Source: Typhlomys cinereus
Lineage: Eukaryota > Chordata > Mammalia > Rodentia > Platacanthomyidae
Assembly: GCA_023101885.1 (NCBI GenBank)
Contig: JALPQD010000357.1
Span: forward strand, 1,277,038 to 1,341,037
Length of the DNA: 64,000 bases
Direction: 5' to 3'
Of this stretch, positions 9,381 to 20,500 are shown in pieces (the first letter of the stretch is position 1; every line of letters starts with the position of its first letter). Under the pieces are notes generated by a model. It made no database searches. It saw only the letters and a program-made list of their open reading frames with translations, and had not been told where the DNA came from. A program made the position numbers and the translations under genes.

Positions 9381-12226
9381 ACTGTGTGGACGGTTCTGTG
9401 GAGCTCCCGTGATCTGTTTGACTGAAAAAGCCAGGCGACGCCTGAGAACAAGAGAGCTGAGGCTCTGATATCACTTCCTGGGCGGCCCTGCCTCGGAGAT
9501 CAGAATGGGGGTCCCTGGTGTATGCCTTGAGATGCCACCACACCCGCAGTCCACTGTGAACAGGCAGAGAGATGGGGGAGGGGCAGAAAGTTCAGAGAGC
9601 TGATGAGCTAGGACCAGGTCCATGGACAGGTTGGAAGTAGAGTTGGGGCTCAGTCCCATGCCCCCAAGTAAGTCCCGTGTTCCTTTGGCCGGTCCTTGTA
9701 TAGGAGTCCTTTATTCTATGAGCATGGGGAATGTGTTAATTGCCCTCTCTTGATTATAAATGACAACAACCCAACTCACACTGGCTCATGTAACTATAAC
9801 ACAGAAGTTTAGATACGCCATCAGGCACAGCTGGATCCAGGCCCTGGGCATTACTAACTACACTGGGTCTCTTTCTCTTCACTCTGTCTGCTGGGAGGAT
9901 GACAGTCTCAGGCTTCCTATTCCCCCCTGGGGACAGCTGGCCACTGGAGTTCATCTCCTGCTTGTCCCAGGCCAGGCAGTGTTCAGGAGGGTTCCCTGTC
10001 ATCCTGTCCCATCAGGCACCTGACCTGAGCCGCCCACTGCAGAGAGGAAGGGGCAGAGGAATTGGTGCTGCTCGCCGGTGAGATTCAGATCTCCTGAGGT
10101 TTCTGGAACAGAGAGCCGGGTGCAGGGGGTCAGGGGAGTCGGTGTGGGAAGGGGGTGGGGGGAAGAGATGCCGGCGTGCAATGACCACACCTGGAGAGGA
10201 ACACCAAGCAGCCCCACACAACCTGAGTTGGGTCAGAGCCGCGGGAGGATGTGCACAGAAGGGCAGATCCCTCTTTACCCTCAGGACTGTGACTCTGGCG
10301 ATCACGGGGTGCAGAGGCGACCAGCAGGGGGAGTGGGGAGACGGTCAGATCAATGCCAGGAGTTCAAGAGAGAGGGACACTGGCTCAGCAGTGTTGTAGA
10401 GCAGAAGATTGGGGGGCACAGTACCAGAGCTATATGGTAGATGGGACAGGGGTGGGGAGCAGAGGAAGCCCCAGGGTTGGGGTCCAAGTGGTCCAGTCGG
10501 GGAGGCCAGAGGTGAAGACTTGGGGGAAGGTAGAGAGGCCCACTTTGGGGAGTGCTGGCTGGGCATGGGGGGGCACCATGGACCTACACTAGGAATACTT
10601 CTTTAGGATGTGGGGTCCACTCCTGGGTGTTCTTGTTGGTTTCCGTGAAACAGCAAATTGAACAATACCCGCTTTGCACGAGAGAATAGCGAGATCTAAG
10701 GGAAACTTGTTCCTTGCTGCCCAGAGAGCGGAGCCTGGAGGGCTTGCTGTGTTGACTCCGGGGCCTGGGGCCTGGGGCTGCTCTCTCCAGGCCATCTGTC
10801 CCTCCTGGCCAGGAGCTTTAGAGGCCCAGCTAGTTCAATGCCAGAGCAGAAAGTCGTACGTGATGTATGGTAAATGTCCATCAAACTCCCCAGATCTTAG
10901 CCTTGGAGAACAGGCCGCCTTCATGTGTAATCAAAGGAGACGAAATGACGCAGGAGATGGGGAGACGGTGGAAATGCAGGGGCGGGGGGTTAGTGTGCGA
11001 GGCAGCAGAGGCAGTGCAAGTTACGTGGGACGGCATAATCCCGGTGGGCTTCCCAGAGACAGCTTCAATACCCTGCCCTTAAAAACACAAAGACCTCAGG
11101 TCCCTTACACCTCTCGTGACCCCAAAATAGTTTTGTCTGATAACTTCCTTATTATACCAGGCTCCAGGACACCCCTGAGCAGCCAGCTGGAGTGTCCTGG
11201 AGCCTTCAGCTGAGGCTTTCTCCGTCATCTTGGTAGCATGTGCTATTCCCTCCAAATCACCCTCCATCTTGCCCTTGACACCTGCCCGGGGATCCGTCTC
11301 CTCCCGTCACTTTCCAGAGTGTGGCCCCATGTATGGCACCTGGACAGGCCTCATGGTCATCCCTCTGGGAGTGTGGCCACCTGTGGGCATGGCCTGGCAC
11401 TTCCAGGCTTGTCCCTTCTCCCAATCCTGAGGAAAGGGGCTATGATAAGATGATAGCCCAGTCTCAGGAAACCTGGGGGGCCCCGGAGCTCGATAGAGCC
11501 AGCGGAGGAGTCAGCTTCCATCCATCCATCCATTAGGCCTGCAGCCCAGGCTGCTCCTATGGTGCGGACTCGGGGCTCTCAAGCTTCAAATCCACTTAGG
11601 CGTCGTTAATATTTTACACCGCATAGCCAGGGGATCGATGGCTCGTTTATAGCTCGGTGTTTATGGGAGTCGTTGAAGCTTCCACGGGCAACAGGGAAGA
11701 TGCTCAGGAGCACGGGGAAACTGAGGCAGGAGAATAGCAGTGGCCACTTGACTGAGGAGGGCACAGAGACAGCTCCTTTTGCAGACTGGGGAGCTGCCTG
11801 GTACCCTGCCCAGCTGGGCATCTGTAGCATTCAGGGTACAGGGCAAGAGCCATTAGCGGCCATACACTTGCTAATCATTTGTGCCATTCACTTCTGTAGA
11901 AGCTTTTGGAGAGAGTGATTAATGCCCCCATTTTATAGGGAACAAAACAGAGGCGCGCAGAGGTTTTGGCTCCCAGACTGGCCATCAGATCATGGAAACT
12001 AGCAAGGATTTCAGCTAGATATTGCTCGCGGCTTAACTGTGTAACTCAGATTGCTGGAGACCTTTCTGACCTTCCGGCTCTTTAAATGTTTAGCAAGCAG
12101 AGGGCTCTAACTGCTGTCGCAGGGCCGTTTGGTGATCTTGGCAGCCGGCTTTGCTTCAGGGTCAGTGGCGATTGGGCATCCTGATAACCTAAAAGCTGTG
12201 AACTTCCAGCTCTTGACCAATCTCCT
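9381..12226. other. Single-copy stretch, no gene seen
   Basis: No exon recognised on either strand. Short MIR-like pieces appear near 11713 and 11925 (AAACTGAGGCAGGAG; CCCCCATTTTATAGGG). Scattered open frames are short and lack family resemblance. Confidence 0.5.
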
Positions 12227-12242
12227 CCGAATTCGGACTCTT

Positions 12243-12540
12243 TTTTTTTTTTTATTCAACTGTGCGCATGTGCGTGTGTATGTGCGTGTGTGTGTGTGTG
12301 TGTGTGTGTCTGTGTGTGTGTCTGTGTGTGTGTGTGTGTAGAACCACAGACGAATTCGCGAACCACCATGGACGCCTCCACCTCCTTCTGCCCCGGGATT
12401 CACAGGCTCTGCCCTACCAGGACCAGAAGTGCAGGCCGCCCCCGCTTCCGCCTGGCATCTACACGTGGGATCTGGGATCCGAACTCAGGACCTTCCGCCT
12501 GCAAGGCGGAGGCTTAACCCCTGAGCCACCTCTCCAGCCC
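12243..12540 (-). repeat. tRNA-type SINE, second subfamily, with exact 16 bp TSD
   Basis: Runs from an A/T tail and (GT)n through AACCACAGACGAATTCGCGA to the head GAGCCACCTCTCCAGCCC. CCGAATTCGGACTCTT occurs exactly at 12227-12242 and 12541-12556, so the copy is young. This subfamily has the ACGAATTC block; other copies are at 24740 and 56365. Confidence 0.92.
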
Positions 12541-12828
12541 CCGAATTCGGACTCTTAACCATGCAGGTGAACCAGCGTTCAGTCCAGCTCCAGAATCCAG
12601 CACGCCTGATGGTGGGAAATTCGCCCTATTTTCCTCGTCTATAAGATGGGAAATGAGGAATACCCACTGGAGGAGCCCTTCAAATAAATCCAAAGACTTG
12701 GTCTAGACAGGTGAGCCTCTAGGGCTGCCTTCGAAGCCCCATGCTGTAGTTTCTAGCCCAACCCGGGTGGGAAGCTCTTTGCCTGGGACTAAACACACGC
12801 TTGATGTTGTCTGAATGAATATGAGCCA

Positions 12829-12933
12829 ATGGTTAGCAAGCTGTGATTGTTCAGAGTCGAGCCTGGAATGAGGCTCACACTCAGTGGTTAGCAAGCTGTG
12901 ATTGTTCAGAGTCGAGCCTGGAATGAGGCTCAT
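12829..12933. repeat. 55 bp tandem duplication
   Basis: GGTTAGCAAGCTGTGATTGT and the following ~30 bp recur at a 55 bp offset (12831 and 12886), nearly identical. Confidence 0.9.
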
Positions 12934-13599
12934 AGAGCGGAGCTGAACTTGCATTAAAGCGGCAGGAAGGATTTGGTATTCATAGCCTGGGCTTCCACCT
13001 GGTTCTCCCCGGGTCTGGCGAGAACACGCGCGGTGCGATGCACCCACTTGGTGGCAGCAGAGAGTCAGGGCTTCCCACCTTGCAGCACCCCCCCAACTTC
13101 ACAGTCAGGATCCCAGGCTCCGCCCTGCCACTCCCCGTCCCCTCCTCCTTTCTCCTTCCCATCGCGGCTTCCCTGGCCCTACCCTCTGCCGGGGCAGGAA
13201 GCTAGCACCCGCAAACTAATTAGCACGCCCTTGCCCTGCCTGCGCGCAGCACTATTCCGACAGCCAGAAAGCAGATCGTTTATAGAGAAGACTCTGGGTC
13301 TGTGACTCTACCAAAGTCACGCGCTAAAGTCAGAACTTGAACACAGTTCCACAGTATCTCATGACAAAGGCTGTGCTTGCACCAGCGGCCGTGCATGGTG
13401 ATAGCTGGGTTCTGTGAGGCACAGAACCCAGCTCCCTGAGGCTGGTACCCACCGCTGCCCTCCTGCCTCAGTTTCCCTGTCTGCCTCCTCAGCATGAGAG
13501 TAAGAGGTGCGCTTCCTAAAGTCTCATGCTGGGAACCTCTGGATACAGCGTATCTACCGGAGAAGTGGGGGCGCATCGGGATCAAATTTAATCTCTGGC
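12934..13599. other. Single-copy stretch upstream of the KCNIP3 island
   Basis: No exon seen. A MIR-like CCTCAGTTTCCCTGTCTG lies near 13465. Confidence 0.5.
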
Positions 13600-14131
13600 T
13601 GTGGGCTGAGAGTTGCGGGAAACATCCCCGGGAGACACGGCTTCCCGAATCTTCCTCAAGCCAACTCCGCGCGGGGCGGAGCGGGGCGGGGCGCCTCGAT
13701 AGAGGCCCGGCTATGCACCCCTCCGGTGGACTCTACAGAGAGCGTGGCCACCCCCGCTCCCCTGCTCTGGGGTACCCGGCTCTCTCCGCAACCATCGGAG
13801 GGCCGGTGGGTGAAACCGCAGACCGCGCGGCCTCCCCGGGGCGAACCCGGCAGCGGTGGCAACGCGCCAGGCCCTGTCCCAAGCTGGACCATGCAAGGCG
13901 GGGCCGTGCCCCCTTCACCCCGCCTCTTCCCGGCTCGCGCACTCCGGGGGGCGGGCCGTGGGGGGAGGACGCCTCCCCCAGTGGTCGCGACTCCTAGGCC
14001 AATGAGCGCGCAGGGAGCCGTGATGGAGCTTGGGGCGGCCCGGAGTGCCGGGGACCCCCGCCGCTGCCGCCCTGGCCCTGCGCCCTCCGGGCAGGACAGG
14101 GGGCGACAGAGTCGCGGTGCCCGCACCGGGC

Positions 14132-14221
14132 ATGGAGGCGCCGCTGGCTCTCACTGGTCCCCCGAGCTGCGCCCCGCGTCGCAGCCGCCACCGCCGCTGC
14201 GCCTCAAAGTTTGCCGGCTGA
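14132..14221 (+). other. Candidate uORF in the KCNIP3 short-isoform 5'UTR
   Basis: An ATG with G at -3 and G at +4 opens a 29-codon frame that stops at 14219-14221, about 250 nt before the main ATG at 14469. If the transcript starts upstream of 14132, this uORF would be scanned first and could damp translation. No transcript evidence is available here. Confidence 0.35.
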
Positions 14222-14468
14222 TTCGGAAAGTTGCGCCCGGGCTCTGCAGCCGCGACGCGCCCCGGCTCCCGGCGAGTCCAGCTCACTGCCGCCGCCGTCG
14301 CCAGCGCCGCGGATCCCGGCCCTGCCATCGCCCGGAGCCCCGCCTGCCCGGGGCATGTGAGCCGCCGCCGCCGCCCCGAGAGGCCGGGCGGGCGGCTCCG
14401 GCCCCGGCGCCTCCCGAGGCAGCGTGCGGGCAAGGGGTGCGCCCCGGCCCCAGGCAACCCCGCTCGCC

Positions 14469-14571
14469 ATGGGTATCCAAGGCATGGAGCTGTGTGCCAT
14501 GGCCGTGGTGGTCCTGCTGTTCATCGCCGTCCTCAAGCAGTTCGGCATCCTGGAGCCCATGTCCATGGAAG
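14469..14571 (+). CDS. KCNIP3: KCNIP3 coding exon 1 (hydrophobic N-terminus)
   Basis: This exon encodes residues 1-34 and the first base of codon 35. It starts [20 protein letters not shown]; roughly residues 8-22 are strongly hydrophobic. Exons of this kind give KChIP variants a membrane-associated N-terminus instead of a soluble one. The donor is GAAG|GTAACG. The matching human alternative isoform starts almost identically, so the exon assignment is firm. Confidence 0.96.
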
Positions 14572-17500
14572 GTAACGTGTGGCCAGCCGTCCCTCAAAAC
14601 CCCTGGCCTTTCACGGGAGGCCTGAGGTCAGTGGGAGGGACCTGCACCCCATCCCTTGGTCTGACCAGGGATGCCCCCCCCCCCCCCGTATATGCTCCGA
14701 TCTGATCCGCGGCCCAGTCTGCCCAACCTGAATCTCTGCCTCCTCCTGACTGCGGAGGGCTGGGTCAGGACTAAGAGGGCAGAGAGGACTTGGGGTTCAA
14801 AGGAGCCCCAAGAAGAAAAGACTGCAGTGGAAGCGAGAGAGGTACCAGGTGACATCATGAGAGAGAGAGAGAGAGCGCGTTCCTCGTTGTCCTACACCTG
14901 CCCATCAAGCTGTCCCTCTCTGGGCTGCTTGGAGGGAGGGGGTGACTGGTGCCCCAAGAAGATGCCAGGAAAGACCCTCAAAGATGCCAGTAACTGGCCA
15001 GTGGTTTGAGACTTTTGCCAGTGGCAGGAGGAACTGCCCCTTCCCAGCTCCATCCGGTGTCGGGTTCCGACCCTCACTCAAAGTTGCCGTAGTCCACGGG
15101 ATCGGTAACCAAATCGGCAGACACCACATTTCTCTCCTAATAAAATATTAACCGAGGAAACAGACACGCATTTAGATCAGTGCTGACGGCTCCCTGGGAC
15201 CCCTGACAGATGTCCCTGTAACTGAATCCCAACGCACTAGCAGGCTCTTACCACTTCTGCGCAGCAGCGTAGAAGGGGATCTTCCCAGGGCTGTCTTGGT
15301 TCCGGGTAGGAGACCCTGACACTCCGGGCGCTGAGGAAGGGGCTGCTGGCTTGGGCTCATGTCACGTATCTCCCAGCAGCTGCCTGCAGGGAGAAGTGCA
15401 TCCTACGGGCATCAGAATCTGCTGATCTTCCAGGCTCTTGGGACCGGATCCCAGAGGTCTGGGGAGCCCAGCCTCTCCTGGCTTTAAAGAGCTGCTCATG
15501 GGGGCCAGGAAGTAAGGCCCTCCCTCCATTCTGCTCCAGAGGTCAGGGCTGCCTCTTTACCTGAAGTCCTTGGCCACCGTCCACCTCCAGAAGCAAGCCG
15601 TGGTCTCCCTCCCTCCTGCCTGTCTTCCAGATGCAAGCCTGAGGCTTGGAGAGAAAGGCCGTTCAGATCACCAGCCAGCTTTTGGCTCTATGGGCCAGAA
15701 AGTTGTTGCAACCAGGCCTGACCGGAGGCTGAGACTGGCAGGGGACTGTATGAGAGTGAACTTGGAGGGAATGTGTAGGTGCTTAAGGCCGGAGCAGCTG
15801 GGGAAGGAGTGAGCGCGCACAGGAGGGTCCGTGGCTCCATCCTGTGCAGGATGCGACTGCTTCCTGTTACCCCCTCCTGCGTTTCCCCATTGGGAGCCCG
15901 GGTAGGTGAGCCGGGCAGTGCCCTGGGAAGCCCCGATCACTCCCTTGCATTCCGTCTCCTAGGCTCTCCCTAGACAACCAGGGTCCAGAAGCACCAGCCA
16001 GCTTTGTTTTGCTTAGTGTTACAAAGCCCTCCTGATAGAGGGGTGCCCACCAAGGGCCTTCTGATGTTTGTCTGTATGGTTTCTCTTTTTGCCTGTGCCT
16101 AGGTACGTGCATGTGTGCATGCTTGTGTGAGCATGTGTACAAGAGTGCGCTTGAGTGTGCATGCCTACCAAGATCCAGCGGCGACATCAGGAATCATCCT
16201 GGACTGCTCTTCCACTTTATTTCTTTACTCTGGGGTCTATAAACTGTTGCCATAGCCACTGGGCATCTGGGGATCTGCCGGTGGGATGCGGGGATCCAAA
16301 CTCAGGTCCTTTTGCCTGTGAGGCAAAGGCTTTAACTCCTGAGCCATCTGCCTTTGCGATGTTTTTTAAACTTTATTTATTCTATGTGTGCGCATGCGTG
16401 CATACATCAGCGGGCACTGTGTGTCCCTGTGGAGAAACAAAGGTGACTTCAGGAATCATCCTGCTTTGCTTCTGCCTTAATTTGACTTCATTCGGATCCC
16501 AGGCTCCGCCCACCAGGGCCGGAAGTACAGGCCATTGCCACTTCACCTGGTGTTTTTACATGGGACCTGGGATTCGAACTTAGGACCTTCTGCTTGAGAG
16601 GCAGAGTCTTAACCCCCGAGCCATCTCTCCAGCCCGCCTTTGTGATTTTTTAAGGACAAAGGATTGCTTTATAAGGTGGACAGAAGGCGCAAGACAGCGT
16701 GCAGATTACTTGGTCTGCTAACCAGCTTGATTCATGCTCTAGAAATCCTCTTTGCCAGTGTATGTGTCCACTCGTGCCCTAGGGAATTCTGGGGCCTTGA
16801 TGCAGGTGGGAGAGACAGAGACTGAGCCAGTCAGAGCTGAACTGGGATCTTGTCACCCTCACAAACTGACTGTGCGATCCCCTAACTCTGTAGAGCTCCC
16901 ATTGCTCTGTCTGTAAAATGGGCCTAATGCTGTGATTCCTCCACCCAGGACTGGGGCAGGATTTCACGATTTAGAGGGGCCGTAATGCCCCGTGTATGCT
17001 TTGAACCTTGGCTACCACCAAGCTAACAAGGCATGATCGCTGGTAATAGCAGAAGTGATTCAGGGTTGAAAACATTTCTCACACGCGGACAGCCACCCCC
17101 CCCCCATCCTCTGCCTGGGTCAGAGTGAGGGAGTTACAAGTTCTAGATGTTCTGTGTTGATGGGGCACGGTGCCAGCTGAGGGCCTGGATGTGCCCAGCG
17201 GCCTGCAGTATCTAAGGCGCTGCCAGATGAGCTGCAGACCATCCCATCCAGCTGGGAGCGAGCCGCTGTCAGTATTGCTGGGGGCACAGAGGGGGCTGGT
17301 CCCTGGTCCCCACCATACATGCACACGTGTAGTCGGTCTTGCTTCTTGTCCTCTTGCAGCATCTGTGGTGCTCGTCTGTAAGAGACCAGAGTCATGAGAA
17401 CCTAGGGACTGTTAGAAACTGAGGAGCTGGAGCCGAAAGACAACCCAGGGGGCCATAAAGGGGAGCTCATTTTGGCTTTGGGACCAGGATGGGGGGGAAA

Positions 17501-20500
17501 GAGGTTGGAGTGGGGGACTGGGGCTTCTAAGCAGTACCTGTCCCGCGGAATCTGGACCTGCCAAATCACAAAGCTCCTGCAGTTCAGGAAGCACTGCAGG
17601 ATGGGTGACTTCCTGGTGGGCCAGCATGTGACCAGGAGGGAGGGGGAGGGTCTGCAGAGTTGTTCCTGAAGCTCTTAACAGAGCCTTGCCTGGGGCCACA
17701 GTGCAGAGGGCGCAAGACTGACCTTGTCTCTGCGGTCTCTGTAGCACTGACCACATGCAAGTCTCTCCGGTAGAAGCCTCGTTCCCGCACACACAGGGTC
17801 TTCCCAGCCCCGTGCCCGCCATAAGATATTGCATATCTTAGTGCCGCCTCAGTTTGTGATCGGGCTCCCTCGGATGCCAGCTGCATGGGGTCAGGGGCTG
17901 CCCCCTGCTCGCCCACTGTAGTTCCCACGCCTCGTGGGAGCCGTGCCTGGTACCAGGCGCCAGCTCAGCTGTGAAGCGACCTCGCAGCCAGAAAGGAGAG
18001 AGCCAGAATCTTCTCCCACCCCTCTCAGTTCCTACCATCTCTCGGACCTGAGACAGGGTGCAGACAGAGATGCTGGGCAGAGGGGACACCAAGGAACCTC
18101 TCCAGGATAGGAGTGGGCTCTGCTGCCCGGGGCACAGAGGCTGAGAGATGGGGCGTGTTTGCTGCTTGTCTGGTGTCAGTGGGGGTGACTATAGTCCCAT
18201 GGGGCAGGTGACCTGGTCAGGTTGGGATGGCGTTGATTGTCTTGTTCTTGGGAGACCCGGAGGCAAGGTCTTCAAGGACTGGGAGGGGAGAGTTTGGAAA
18301 ATGTGTACCCCTCACAAGTGGCAGGAGCGTATCTTCCTGCGTCTTGTGAGAAAGTTTAGAGAGCCAGGCCTGGTGACAGGAGCTTGTCATCCTAGCTGCT
18401 TGGGAGCTGAGACAGCAAGATCACAAGTCCAAAGACAGCCTGGGCTACTTTGTCTCGAATTTTTTAAAAACTGAAAAAAGGGAGTTGGGAAGAAGGCTCC
18501 GGGGCCAAAGCCTTTGCCTCTCAAGCAAAAGGACTTGAGTTTGGATCCCCAAATCCCACGCCAAAAATCCCTGGGTTCAATTCCTTGCACCACCAAAACT
18601 GGAACAAAACCAAACAAAATAAAAATGCATCTTCAGCCCCCTCCTCAAACCTGTGGGATGGAGGTGTCACCCAACGACTGCCTCTTACCCAGCCCAGGGA
18701 ACCCCTGTGGTATGCTCCAGCTTGAAGGCGTGGTTCTAGCCAAGCACAGACCTCTGTGGGGGTTCTTGGCTTTCACTCAGAGCCGTTGGATGCGTTTCCA
18801 TGTCGAGGAGTAAATATGGCTGGAATTTAACAGGAGTCTTGCCCCCTCCCTGTTGTGAGCAGTCACGGGGTAGGCCAGGGCAGCACTGGGTCCTTAGGAT
18901 GGCCGGAGAGAGGGCAGGTTCTGGTTGTGTGTCCACGGCAGGGCTGTCTGAGGGTTGTCAGAAGACACGGTCTAGGAAGCGTGGCAGCTGGAGCTTCCAC
19001 GGGAGCAGCGGGAAAATGTGATGGGAGGTGCAGGTGTGCCTGTAGTTCTAGCCGAACCTGGGAAGTGTGAAAAGAATCGTTCTCTATCATAAACGTAACC
19101 GTGTGGGGCTGGGGACGGCACGATAGGTAAGGCACTTGTGCAAGTATGAGGACCGCGCTGGGACTTCCAGCACCCACATTAAAAAAAAAAAAAAAAGCCA
19201 AGTATCGCGGCACCAGACAACTGTCGCCCCAGCGACGGGAGACAGAGACAGGCCAGTCCTGGGGACCGGCTGGTTCCCCAAACTCCAGGTTCACAAGAGG
19301 CATCGTTTCCCGAGGGCGATGGAGGACATCCTGATATCAACCGCTGCTCCGCGCACATCTGCTCCAGCAGGCACTGCACACACGTGTACCTTATACGTGC
19401 ACATGCCACACACAAATAAAACATTACAAGCAAAACCCAAATTCTTCAAACCATCCCGAAGCCCAGCATTCTGCAACCACACGCCCCGGAGAGCTGCGGG
19501 GACCTCCCTGGTTAAGGTCAGCAGCAAAGGTCTCTAGCGGCTCTTGGGAGGAACCATCCCTCACCTTTTCCAGCGTCTCCTTGGCTTGTGGCCCCTTCCT
19601 CTGTCTCCAGCAACACGAGGCTGAGCCCTCCCCTCCCCCACTGCCCTCTCTCTGGGTCTCTTCTAACCTTCCACTCTACTCTGGGCCCACCTGCACGAAG
19701 CAGGCCCGGTTGCCTGTTTTAAACCTTAACTCCATCTTCAGCCTTAAGGTCTGTGGCGTGACCAGACAGGTACCACAGGGGTCCACACATCAAGACGTGG
19801 ACATTGGAGAGGCATTCTTCTGCCTAGCACGAGGGGCTAATAGAAAGATCCACATGGGGTCAGGAAGGAGGCGGCAGGCTATACCCATCTGCTCTTCAAA
19901 GGAGGACTATGGCTTCGAGAGAAGTCTTGCAAGCTGTCAGCGTGTGGTAAGGACACGGTAGGGTAAGACTAGAGGGGTGATGGGGAGTGTTGCGATAGAA
20001 AGGAATGAGGTTCAAAGACTGGACTCACTGTAGCATTAATAGGTTAGGGAGGAAGAGTGCAGGCAGAGTGTCCTAGAAGTTGGAAGGAGACAGAGTGTGT
20101 CCCCTAGTTCCAGGTTAGATGCTACGGACAAGTGGTTGTAGGCCCCAGACATCAGAGGCTGCAAGTCATAAAGCAATAAGACCCTACAACTGGGACGGGG
20201 ACCCCTCCCAGAACCCCTCTGCCCACTAGCACAGCCTTTCCTAACCTTTCGAGTCTGGCCATCCTGTTGTTCGTGGCTGGCCAGGGGCTCTGACCCTCGA
20301 CCGATGTCACTGAGACCACTGGCCCCGCCCACAAGGATCCGCTTCCCATGAGCGGATCCCTCCCAAGAAGGTATTGAGTACCCGTGTTTCTTTGGGAATA
20401 GGGGTGCAGCTTGTTGAGTCTGTGATCTGGGGATCTGTGGCCATGCGCTCCCTCGACCCAGGGCTATGTTGTGGGAACCCGGCGCTGGTCTCTGGAATCA

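Larger units (their letters stand above)
13600..14620 (+). promoter_or_regulatory. KCNIP3: CpG-island promoter of the short KCNIP3 isoform
   Basis: A GC- and CpG-dense block surrounds the first coding exon. It has several GC boxes (for example near 13680 and 13947), a forward CCAAT box at 13999-14003 (GGCCAATGAG) and no obvious TATA box. The layout fits a dispersed CpG-island promoter with transcription starting somewhere downstream of the CCAAT box, roughly 14050-14200. The exact start is inferred. Long open frames through this block in other frames reflect GC richness. Confidence 0.8.

Noticed and set aside
13507..14625. 372-codon frame through the KCNIP3 island
   Set aside because: Different frame from the conserved exon 1; GC richness removes stops. 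The conserved MGIQGMEL start defines the real frame.
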